From Antennarius striatus (Eukaryota > Chordata > Actinopteri > Lophiiformes > Antennariidae): a stretch of 64,000 bases of DNA. The notes under the pieces were generated by a model. The model saw nothing but the letters and a program-made list of their open reading frames with translations. It was not told the origin of the DNA and did not search any database. This document shows, piece after piece, positions 27,401 to 37,800 of this stretch. The position numbers were made by a program, and so were the translations under genes. Each line of letters opens with the position of its first letter. Position 1 is the stretch's first letter. The DNA lies in the NCBI RefSeq assembly GCF_040054535.1, contig NC_090779.1:20074501-20138500 (forward strand). The letters are read 5' to 3'.

Positions 27401-30400
27401 TTGAATTCTATTAACCTCTCATAGTGGGATGATGACAAAAATCTTAAGATGGACACTGTTTATCAAAACTTGAACAAATACAGGAGAGTCTGCATGTCTT
27501 GTAATCACCAATGATTACAAGAGAATGTATCGTTAAAGATGAACCACTGCATTACAGATTTAACCAAGGCATACCCAAGAACAACAGTTTCTCTTCACAT
27601 ACACATTAATGTTAAAGTTCCTGCCTTAAAAGTCAATGTACTCAGTAAATACTTCCTAGAGTCCTCCACCACCCAGCCAAGGGCTTCTAGACAGTAGTGA
27701 TGATGTCTTGTGTTAAGCTTCCACAAACAGCCCTGCCATGTGGCAGCCCATCATGCTCATAGATGCCCTGCAGCAGCTGATGAGTCGTTCCAAGCCAAAG
27801 ACATGACAGATACATTCTTACTGCTGCACCACCCATAAAAATGGGTGATTTATCATGACCATGTGTCCCATTGGTGGGTTTTTGACCGTGCAAATATGTC
27901 AGTGACACCTTTGCCATACCCATAATAGAACATCAGCCAGTTTGCCTGGTAATGCACATCATTTGAAAGCTTTGCCTTGTGTGTGCTTGGTTTTACTCAT
28001 TGCTAAACCATCAAGGGTCACAGCGACAACACATTGCACATCATTTTGTTTCATCGTTACTACTTGATGGAAAGCACCCTCATTGATCCACAATTATTGC
28101 AGCCACTTGTTTAAAAGAAAAATGCCTTTTAAAAAATAAGAATGGCCTTCTCAAACAAATTTACTGTTTGAAAATTGTTCTGCTCTATTACAATACTAGT
28201 CAAATAGTAATACCTCATTGACAAAATCCATGCACACAGGTAGGAGCTAATTTCTAAACATGTGCTAAACAAGCTTGCAGTTTTCATCATATGGTTTCTA
28301 AAGATTTGCAGTGATCAACATCCATCACAGCATACTTGGGTTGCGAGCTTGAACTCTGTCACACTTTGCTTCTTTTCTCCTCGTGTTCATCAATGAATCC
28401 CAAAGATATTGTAAAGGTGCATACCGAAAACTGCTGTATTGCAGTGTGTTATGTCTGTGAAAGTCACATCAGTGAAAGCAATTTGGCTTCAAACTTCAAA
28501 TCTTTAAATGAGCTACAATTTCATTATCAGATATTAGATAAGATTAATTTCCTTTTATATAACCTTACATTGATCAAAAAAGTGTTGCTATAATTGGCAA
28601 ACAAAGTCTTGCTAAAGAACTACAGCATACTGAGCCTGTTCCTGTTGAGTAATAGACCAACTACGCCATGGGCTTTGTTGGCTACCAAAAATGCTGGTGT
28701 CATACTCGACCGAGCATTAAAAAAAAAAAATCCAAGTACACATGGACACTCATAATGCTTCTAAGAGGATAATCATTCCAACCAAGCAGCTGTTTGCAAG
28801 TAATACCCTCAAAGAACTCATGAGTTGTTTTTTCTTTCAGGAAACCAGTGGCCCAATAAGCTGATTCAAAAAGAAACAGAATGTCCTTAAAGCCATGGTA
28901 ATATCTCTGATAGCTTTCAAGTAGAACATGCAACTTTGTCCTGTGGCCCATTAATTTTCTCAACTAATCTGTATACACGTCTCCTCCTTACAGGCTTTAA
29001 GTTTTGTGTTAAAAGTCATCAGACTTAGATCGTTTTGTACGGGACTTGTCCATGATTGGTGCTTTCGAGCAGAAGGCACAAACAAAAGATAAGGGAATGT
29101 TACTTGATTTCCAGAGCAAGAGGTCTACCCTAATGAGCACATGGTTGTCCTGATGAGAAGTCATTAAAATATTCCCTCAAATTAACTCAATTCAGGCTGA
29201 TTTTACTGTTGCCTATTCCCTGATGAAAACAGACATGTTCAATCACTATGTGAATGGGCCCTATGTTAACAGACGGCCAGCATCTGATGACAAGGCCCGC
29301 CCCATTAGCTCCATAATCACACCAAGTGTCCCTGGTGGTTATGGATGACGTTGCTGAAGTAAAGCTTGTGTGAAACATCAGTCAAACACCCAACTAAATA
29401 ACCTTTGTTCATTCCACTTTCAATCTCAAATGGAGCATAAATTTATATCTTAAGGTAATGTTCTCCAGAACATACTGCCGTCTCACCAAGGTACCTCCGA
29501 TGGAGACCAAAACCCCGCTAAAAGCAGCAATTACACTTGATTACTTTGACAGAGTGTGATTGCTGCCCTTATTTAATCAGTCCTCCATTATGCTAACGTG
29601 TGACAAACAACAGCACATCTTGAATACAAAACTTAAAAAAAAAAAAAGAGAGTGTTTTTCCATTCATCTTAGGCAATCACGCAATAAACAAATGTAATAC
29701 ACACATTTCCTATGGATCTGTCAGATCACACCCTTATTCACTCATACAGTAATGCTATTATAAACACTGATTTACTCAATAGTGAAATGAGATTTCTGAA
29801 CATTTATATGTAATTTTATGTTAGTGTACTGTGGGATTCTTTGAAAACAGTACTGTGCATACTGTTTTTATGCTGCATTGCTATACCTTGGACAACATAT
29901 TATATAGTGAAAAGTATTGTGTGATTTCTGACACTGCCTACAACTGCACACAGACAATTTCAGCTCAACAAAGACATTAATTCATGCAAAGAGAAGGTTG
30001 TTGTTGCTCTTGAAATGTCAAGAGAAACAGTTACTCACAAAGCTTTTTCTCAACTAAGCAACTGGCTGCAGTTCATGCAGACTGCAGATAGTTACTTCTG
30101 AGTCACAAGCATGCAGGTCACAAGGGTACATAATCTTGAAAACATCTTTGTCTGAGACCCAACGTTACAATCGAAATATCATATATGAAACATCACTTAT
30201 AGATTTTTTAACAGTCAACCACTAGAGCACACAATTTTATGGACATACTGAGAGAATCTGGTCTTGCATAACCCTGACCTACAATCTTTTGTTTGCAAAG
30301 CCTGCAGAGGAATTTGCTCAACCTTAGCTCACATCACATAGGGGAGATATTAACAAGAGTTCCAAATAGTGCATGGAGCTCCAGGAGAGTCAGTCTTGTA

Positions 30401-32022
30401 ATTGCTGTCATGCCAAAATAACAGCATGAGGAGAAAAAACAGGTGACAGGTAAAGATGAGCCCTGCAGGACTAAAACATCTGGCTGCATGGCACTGTCCC
30501 ACGACCATCACCACCTTCATAGCGAGGGTAGATGGTGAACAGCTGGCCCTGGTCCTTGTGCCAACATATTACACTCTGCACAGATCACCAGCTTCCTGAC
30601 CACAACAAGGACCACGATGACACTCAGCTCGCTGACATAGCCCTCCAGCTCTTCGGCTGCCAAAGTATCTCAATCCAGCCCAGTAGTCAGTCTCACCTCA
30701 ATCAGTAAGATCAATCAAATAAAGTTGAGCCAAGATATAAATGATATATCCCATCTCCAAGTGCAGCTAATAGGATTTAAAATACTAGAACAATGACAAA
30801 AAAAGCCATTGCTTCCTTTCACAGATGTTAGTAAAAAATGCAAATTATGAACAATTTATCACCAATTTTGGTCTCCAAAAATGTTTACAGTGCAAAAATA
30901 AATCCAAAAAAATTCACTCAAATTACTTAAACCCAGTTTACATAGTATGTATTTTAAAATAACATGACTAAGCAATATCAATCAAACGGTTATTGAACGT
31001 TGACAGATATTTTTTCTGTTTTGATTGTTCGATCAGCATTGGCTTTGATCATATTTCCTCAAGTATAAGTCTAAATAAAATGTTTCCAGCTAGTTGCAAA
31101 AGTGTTATAATTGTCAACGATGGTAAAAACAGGACTGAGAAGCCAATCTGAAAACACTGACATGTTTCTCCTTCAACATGGACGGATCCTCCAGCATGAG
31201 CAGAAGCTCAGCTCAGATTAGCTCAACTGCTAGTGAAGACAGGAAGGTGGCTAATAACTAGGTGCAGCTGTACTAGTGAGACATTAAACTATTAAAATCT
31301 TTACAATTACTTCGATAAAATAGATATATTTATATATAATAAGTCAACTTTAGGTCAACTTAGACACACCAACTCTTACAGACGTACTTCCATTCGTACC
31401 GCTGATAATTAACCACTTCATTACCCACCGCTTCGAGCACACGTCACGTAAACTTGGTCAGTTCCGACGAGTTTAAACACGAAATCATTGTTTGGTTTGT
31501 ACAATTATAGCATAGAGTTGAAGCAACAAAAACATTCACCGCATGTTGTTGGTTTTGAAACAAGGCTAATTGATAGTTTTGGGTCCCGATACTGAAACGC
31601 GTGATCCCCGGAAGCACATGTCACTTGATTGCAGGGCGCCTCCGATCATAGTTAGCAGCGTTTGCCTCCAGTCACTTTGAGTACTGCAAGTTAGCACGAA
31701 GGGTGTGTGCTGAATCAGACCCGAGTCGTGTTGAGTTTATTTATTTTATAAGTTAAGCTAACTGCTTCAACTCCGTCTCCACATCCCAGGTCCCAAATGA
31801 TTAGCAACATTAGCATTCCGGCAGCCCCCGTTAAGCTAACTAACCAAGCTAGCCCAACTCGCTCTGAATTGTCTCCAACGCTCCAATAGTGAAACGTTCG
31901 CGACACGGAGGGATGAGAACACGACGTACATCGATAGTTTTAGGCACTTACATGGTGTCGCTTGAAGACATCAACCGACTTTCGGCCAAAGAGTGATAAT
32001 CCAAGTTGTACGTCGAAGTCAT
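12458..32022 (-). CDS. celf2: celf2, CUGBP Elav-like RNA-binding protein 2 (complete)
   Basis: RNA-binding regulator of alternative splicing, mRNA decay and translation that recognises UGU/GU-rich sites. Coding exons on the minus strand: 31952-32022, 23537-23727, 20990-21072, 19400-19448, 18740-18874, 17747-17826, 16418-16579, 15216-15279, 14290-14424, 13665-13787, 12967-13143, 12677-12820, 12458-12585. Together 1542 bases, 513 aa plus TGA, all in phase. RRM1 starts near residue 45 (RNP2 MFVGQI 46-51, RNP1 GCCFVTFY 88-95). RRM2 starts near 137 (LFIGMV, RNP1 GCAFVTFA 177-184). The divergent linker has an Ala run ([12 protein letters not shown]). RRM3 covers about 429-508 (LFIYHL, KCFGFVSY 469-476), ending [10 protein letters not shown]. 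Features such as [26 protein letters not shown] and [11 protein letters not shown] favour CELF2 over CELF1, and the DHTKD1/TAF3 neighbours agree. Alternative exons are not excluded. Confidence 0.96.
15638..16101. mobile_element. pogo/Tigger-like inverted-repeat element in celf2 intron
   Basis: The left end tacaggtagtcctcaa (15638-15653) is a perfect inverted match of ttgaggactacctgta (16086-16101). Inside both ends are repeated ctacaaac / gttcgtaa-type blocks seen in pogo/Tigger termini. The outer TA at each side fits a TA target duplication. At about 460 bases without a transposase frame it is non-autonomous. It lies between the celf2 exons at 15216-15279 and 16418-16579. Confidence 0.75.
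23537..23727 (-). CDS. celf2: celf2 exon with internal start and RRM1
   Basis: Contains a second usable Met ([14 protein letters not shown]), which matches the start of shorter CELF isoforms, and the first half of RRM1 through [13 protein letters not shown]. The acceptor is preceded by a full TACTAAC branch-point match on the minus strand (23754-23748) about 20 bases from the AG. Translation from this internal ATG would give a 485-aa form. Confidence 0.95.
23728..31951 (-). other. celf2: celf2 intron 1, repeats and unexplained coding-like remnants
   Basis: About 8.2 kb separating the first coding exon from the RRM1 exon. I see no further exon that can be supported. 24.3-24.45 kb (tggcattattggctctatat; gctgaaatgtaattatcagc) looks like typical conserved noncoding DNA. 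27.68-29.38 kb contains broken minus-strand frames that read like old degenerate protein-coding DNA, of unknown family. The rest is AT-rich intron. Confidence 0.5.
31952..32022 (-). CDS. celf2: celf2 first coding exon
   Basis: The ATG at 32022 encodes [16 protein letters not shown] and a short Met/Ser tail; the donor GTAAGTG starts at 31951. Two leftover bases (AT) join exactly to the C that opens the exon at 23727, giving ...[12 protein letters not shown]. The fit of phase across an 8.2-kb intron and the strong donor support it. CELF genes use several alternative first exons; others may lie upstream of the window's exon or within intron 1. Confidence 0.8.
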
Positions 32023-32270
32023 GCTCAAAACAACGTCCGTCTAACAATGAGAAGCGACGTCCGCTCACTCGCGAGAGGCTCAACTCCGAGCGAGACGGCG
32101 ATAAGACGAGGCAGAACAGGTGCAGGGAGGGGCGTCGGTCTCCGAACTGCACTAGAAACAGGGCGCCGATATCCGGTTTATTCCTCCTCCTCCTAATTTC
32201 TCTCGTTCACGACTGAAATACAGCCGCTGTCACACACACACACACACACACACTGCACACCGAGCTGCAG
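32023..32270 (-). promoter_or_regulatory. celf2: celf2 5'UTR and likely promoter
   Basis: The DNA just upstream of the celf2 ATG is CpG-rich (acgtccgct, cgcgagaggc, gagcgagacggcgataagac, ggcgtcggtc), unlike the AT-rich flanks, and is followed by a (CA)n tract at 32232-32252. This is consistent with a CpG-type 5'UTR/promoter. The transcription start cannot be placed. Confidence 0.4.
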
Positions 32271-32607
32271 CAAACCAGAGGCGTGGTCTCTCCAACAAAA
32301 GTAGGCGCCCATGCTGCCTGTTCCTGCTGCTTAAACCCCCCTCCCCAACCCGAACCCCCCCCCCACACACACAGAGCCGCGACCGTATGTACAATTAGTG
32401 TAATGCACGTTTTGGGGTTGACACATGGTGTTCTACAGAGATTACAGATCAGTCTGATGTTGTTTCTGCTGTCTTATCCACCGTGGTTACGTTCTTACGA
32501 TGGGATTTGTAGTTTATTAATACAATTCAAACACCAGGATAATAGTTTTTTTTCAAAGTGGGGTCATAGAGTCACAGTTTCCAAGGGAGTGCAAAGCAAG
32601 AAGCATT

Positions 32608-32944
32608 TACAACGCGCCTTCGCGCATCAAAGTTTGCCACTTCACTTTATCGCAGATTTTTGATAGCCAGTCACGTGATACCGTACGCGCATTCTATTGG
32701 CTGACGGCTTCCGGAAGTGCGCTCGGTTCTGTGAGTGTCGGATTTAAAAGCGCTTTAAACAATCGATAAGAGCGTGGGAAAAGGTCATACAGATAGAAGG
32801 TGGTGTAATATAAGTATGGGGAGGGTCATAAACGTTTCAATTACAGTAAATAATAAGATAAATAGTTTGTTGCTCTCTCGCAGAATTCATTAATCGTGTG
32901 TGGTTCCTGGAATACATGACTGCAAAGAACGAGGGCGCACTGTA
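32608..32944. mobile_element. Tigger-like MITE, copy A
   Basis: About 337 bases with imperfect inverted ends: tacaacgcgccttcgcgcat on the left and gagggcgcactgta on the right, flanked by TA. The interior is closely similar to 54157-54473, for example ccagtcacgtgataccgta, gcgcattctattgg, ggtcataaacgttt, aataagataaat and cgtgtggttcctgg. No transposase frame. It sits 0.6 kb upstream of celf2. Confidence 0.75.
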
Positions 32945-34005
32945 CTTCCATTACTGAGAGTTAGGTGAGATTATTTCCTTGATAGCGTTCATGTAGGAGT
33001 AGATTTTGGATCGAAGAAGACGTGATTAAAATTGAGACAAATCCGTGTTAGGGAGTGGTCTGGATAACCTCCTCACGTTTTTCAACTTTGTGAGAAAGGC
33101 CCTTCTTTAAAAATCAGTTTGACATATATAATGATCAGCCAATCCAAGTGATATTAGTGCACTTATAATTTATGATGGCCCAGCTTTACGTGCAACTGAA
33201 TTCAGATCTGGCTCAGCATCCAGATTTGGGAGATTAAAATAGATTTGCATAGGATAAGAGTACAGTAAGATATTATAGGCCACCAATGTAGAGCTGAGGA
33301 AATTCCGATTGATCGTCAAACTAATTTAATTTGTCTGTGAAAGGTAAGAAGGGATCCACCATTGTGGAAAATGAACACGCTACTAGAGCTTACTATAATT
33401 CTGAATGTACAAATACTTTTTCAACTATTTTTGCAGTCTTTTAAATAACACTTCAAAAATTGAAGTTCATATCAAATACGCATCTGTTGTTGTTTTTTTA
33501 AGTGCTGATCTTTAAGATCAATTCTGGATTCACTATCATAATTGTTTAGGGCTGTTAGTCCGTGGAGGAGTAAGTGATCTAAAGATCGTAATTGGAGTGG
33601 CATTCAAAATGTTTAAATATAGTACCCAGTTCATAGCTATCATGATTAATTATGCTGCTCCTGTTTCCATCATTTATTATGAGTCTAAATTACAGAGTTG
33701 ATGTGGTTTTATCAGATTACACAGATAAACAAGACTATTCCCATCTTGTTTATTGCTTTGAGTTGCAGTTAGGTCCATAAACATTATCCAATCAAAAGGT
33801 ACACTGTTAAAGTGCAGTTTTTCCCGTAGTCTTGCTTTTCCATGGGGTCATAGGTCACGTTCCCTTTGTGCTGGGCTGTTGGTTTCCTGGGGGAGGGGGG
33901 AGCCTATCTTCTTTTGTTGTGCTGGACTTGCAGGGTGAGGCCTCTATGCTCGGGAGGGGTCAGGGGGGGAATGCTTGTTGTTAAGTACTGTTTGTCATAT
34001 CAGAG

Positions 34006-34518
34006 ATGCAGAGGGGGCCAGGCATAATTATCAAATCATTCATTATAATCCTGCAGCTGCACAATCCAAAAATATTATACATAGCCAGCGTTAAGAAACA
34101 TCCCATTCACGAAATCCGATTTAATCCTTGTGTCCATAGCTATTTCAAGGCGACTTGGCAACAATCCAGAGTATGCTCTATTAAACAGTACCTAAAAGAG
34201 GTTTGTATGCATAATGTGATGTGCGACCTATTTTGCCGTACATGCATACAAGCCCGCAATACTACATGCATTACCATTAAGCTTGAGGGCCTGCTATTAA
34301 AAGCATTTCTAAACCTCTCTAGAGAATCAGGTTTCATTAACATGGAGGAAAAATACAATAATGTCGCTCCATCTGTAGCATCCGTGTATTTTCTTTTCCT
34401 CAATTGGATCTCAGGGGATCATATCGAACAGATCTGTTATAAAAGGAACAGGATTTGTGTTCCAGCTCCAGTTTACCTCGTTAGGTGTGTAACATACATT
34501 ACAGTTCCTATAGTGTAA
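34006..34518. promoter_or_regulatory. Candidate conserved noncoding element upstream of celf2
   Basis: A repeat-free block with few CpGs, holding a 170-codon plus-strand frame that has no recognisable domain. Its texture, with runs such as tgcatacaagcccgcaatac, acatgcattaccattaagct and gaatcaggtttcattaac, resembles vertebrate developmental enhancers rather than protein-coding DNA. This is inference only; conservation cannot be measured here. Confidence 0.3.
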
Positions 34519-34765
34519 AACATGCCAGTGCATCTGTTTATTTCTACATTTTAACAAGCCTCTCCACGGCTTTTGAAGGAGATTTTTACCGGATACAAAA
34601 AGCTGATTCTTAGTTGCTACACCTTCTAAAACTAGCCTCCTATTCTTAATCTCAGATTATTATTCCTGTAATTCCATCATAATCCTCCACACGTACCATG
34701 CTTTTGTTGTTTACATCAGATGTTTTCCCCTCATGCAGTGGAAGTCAAGTCCCAACTCCCCCATC

Positions 34766-34833
34766 ATCATCATCACCATCATCATCATCACCATCATCAT
34801 TATCATCATCATCATCATCATCATCATCATCGT
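34766..34833. repeat. (ATC)n / (GAT)n microsatellite
   Basis: About 22 trinucleotide units of ATC with ACC interruptions. It creates a poly-Met frame on the minus strand, which is not a gene. Confidence 0.95.
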
Positions 34834-37800
34834 CATCCAGTGTTTAAATTTACACCCTTTTGTGACAAACCGCACAGTGTAAGAAGAAACTAGCTTCAAA
34901 CCCAAATGGGCCACATCGTGCCTTTTTGAACACGTCGCCATGATGCACATTTTTTTGCAGCACTGCCTTCACGAAAGAATTTGCAGAATGGCGACCTACT
35001 AAAAGGCTCTCAAAATGGAGAGAGAGAACTTCATCTGATCATGCTTTCCAGAGGAAATCCACTGGCGTCTCACACTGCAGTATCAGGGTCCAGTTCCACT
35101 GAATTAACACAAATGTTATGATAGATACAAAAGTCCCTGTTTTTCTTTAAAGATAATGGAAATCTGTAGTTGTTTTTGTTTCAGGGAGTGCAGTAAGGCC
35201 CGGTTTGGTTTCAGTAGCTGTCTGATGAGAGCGGCCTGTGTGATTCAGAGACAAACACCTGCATCACTGACATATTTAGCTCTTGATCTTTATTTAGAGT
35301 TTATAGAAGTATCTAAATAGTTACCCTGAACCTTTCAAAGAGGAGAAAGGTAATTGATGTTAGAAGGCTGGAAGATGCTGATTTTTCCAATCCAATTCTT
35401 TTTGACATAAAAACCCTAATTTTTTAATTTTTTTTTGGGGGGGGGGGTAATTCTAGGGATGATGGGATTGATATGAAAGACATCAGAATCAAATACATGG
35501 TTGCTGTGTTCCTGAAAAAAGATTTAGGGATACCACAGGAACACCACCCTTCCCATAGTCACAGTCACAGCATGACAGAATGCCTCAACTGGAAACAAAA
35601 CACCCATATGACAATATTCAACCCAGACAAAGAAGCAGCCCAGGCTGCTCCACAAAAGCTAGCCCGGATTGAATGAGGGGCCAATCCCAACGTACCTCAT
35701 AGGCAGGTCCTCATTCCTGACAGAGATCCCGGCTGCAGAGGGGGGGCAGCGCATGCTGTTGGCATACAAACTCTGCACCAGAGCCAGCTCAGAAGAGTGT
35801 TCCAACATCGGTGCTCTGGAAAAATCCACCCGGTGTAATGGACACTTTCTTCTCTTTCCCTGTTTCCTCTATGTATCTCTCTCCCTTTCTCCGTCTCCCG
35901 CCCACACTTTCTCCTTGCTTTAGTGCAGCAGAGCGGAGCCCATCCCCTTCGCTGACTGGCGTGGTTGAAATAATCCTCTGTGACAGCTCACCATGGACTA
36001 ATGCATTGTGCAGCCTGCGGCAGCCCAGTTTGCAGGCTGGAAAGCAGTGGCCGCTCTCGTCCACTAATTGAGACCCATATTAGAAAAATTTAAGATACTG
36101 CACATAGATGTTTTATTCCCTCTGTCAGATTGGAAATGGGAGAAAACCTTGATTCAGTTGGCACAAAATATCATCTTTAAATCCTGGTTTTGTGGCACAC
36201 ATCAGTGCATGTTGGTGTGAATTGGAGTCAGTGAACTGTTCTAGATAAAGGCCAGGCAAGCTCCCTCAGATGGGTCCGTTCAGCCTGCTATCCTCACATG
36301 ACACTATTCTAGCTATTTGCCATTCTAGCTATTTTCAGTGTGAACCATCCTCCTAATCACAGACTGCCTCTAATAACTGCTGGTGAATATGAAAATCACC
36401 CACTCTCCATGTCCTGTGGGGATTTAAACGTCACTGTCCTGCCATGAGTTACCTGAAAATAAAGCAGTGGGTAACAGGGAGACAGTTTTCCTGGACAAGC
36501 TTGTGTCATTTTTCTTCTGGATTAAGTGGAGAAAAAAATGGCATATCTGAATATATAAGCGAATGTCATGCTTAGCATGATAACCCTTTAAATAGGATAT
36601 ACAGTATTATAGTTTGGGGTTTCAGATTTAATTCAGTATATGGTGAAGTACCTGCAAAGGTTGAAGATAAATGAACTTCTTGTGACTATTTCACAGTATT
36701 TAGAGTATGAAATGTTCAAATGTTTTGCAGCTGTATGTAATTTTACAGGATATGCAAAGGTTTTCCAAAGAATCCAGGGCGAAGCATCCAAGGCGTATCC
36801 ACGGCGTGTTTTATTGCAGAAAGCCTCACACTTTAATTTGCATTAGAAAATGTATTTTACCTAAGATCTGAGCCAGAGTCGGAAATATGATGAGGGCAAA
36901 ACAGTTTTTGAAGCTGCCAAACATTGCAGAACATATTCTCTCATAAGTAACATGCTGTCTCGCCGTCATGCCACTAGATTAAAAATGTGAAAGTAATTTG
37001 TCTCAGTATTCTCTGCAGAAAACCCTGGAGAAATTAAATGTGGGTCTCATTCTCTCACAGGTGTTGTGCTCTGTTAGAGGAACATGACATTAAGTAGGGA
37101 AGTCATCTGAAAACAGGGTCATGTTGATCTGTGATGGTATCATTGCTGAGAAGAACAGCATCACTTCCTCTGATAATTGCACCAAATCTTCTTTTTAACC
37201 ATGCTTGTGCTGTCAACATGAATATTTTAAGCACTGGTGCTGAAACCCACTATATTATGTTCTGCAGCTTAGCATGACTGTCAGTGGCACAGGCACAAAA
37301 TAACTGGAGGTTTTTATTTTCCTGCACTGATCTATCAACATGTTAGAGCACAGAAAAGACTCAACCTGCATCAGTTCTTTCCAGTTGAAACATTTTTCAC
37401 GAGACGGTACGGAGCTAAAAAACAATACATGTATTTGAGATAGAATAAACTTGCAAATTAACCAAGCCACATCCTGTTCACATCCCCAGTGAAGTGACAG
37501 GTGGTGTTTGGTTTGCATGCATGCTGCTCTCATATCATGTAATAAGTCAAATAACAGCACATGTTTACAGCACTACAGCTGGCCTTCCGATCAGTGAAAG
37601 CAAGCATCACATTTCTCTTTTTAACACTCGCTGGCTCCCTCGGGAATGTTTGCACAAAAAATACTTTCTGTCTCTGCAGAAAAGCTCGTTGCACAAAAAA
37701 AAAAAAGATTATCACTTGAATTTGAAATACATCACCTGTTTACAATAGCAGTGACAGCAACACTATCCCATTTGCCAGGCAGGGCAGATGCATCGAGATA

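Noticed and set aside
12458-32022. Assignment as celf1 rather than celf2
   Set aside because: RRM1 ([17 protein letters not shown]), the RAMAQNAIK segment, [11 protein letters not shown] and the DHTKD1/TAF3 neighbours all favour celf2.
34006-34518. A 170-codon plus-strand protein gene
   Set aside because: No domain, no biased codon use and no splice context; better explained as conserved noncoding DNA.
34711-34950. Minus-strand frame with a poly-Met run
   Set aside because: Translation of the (ATC)n microsatellite.
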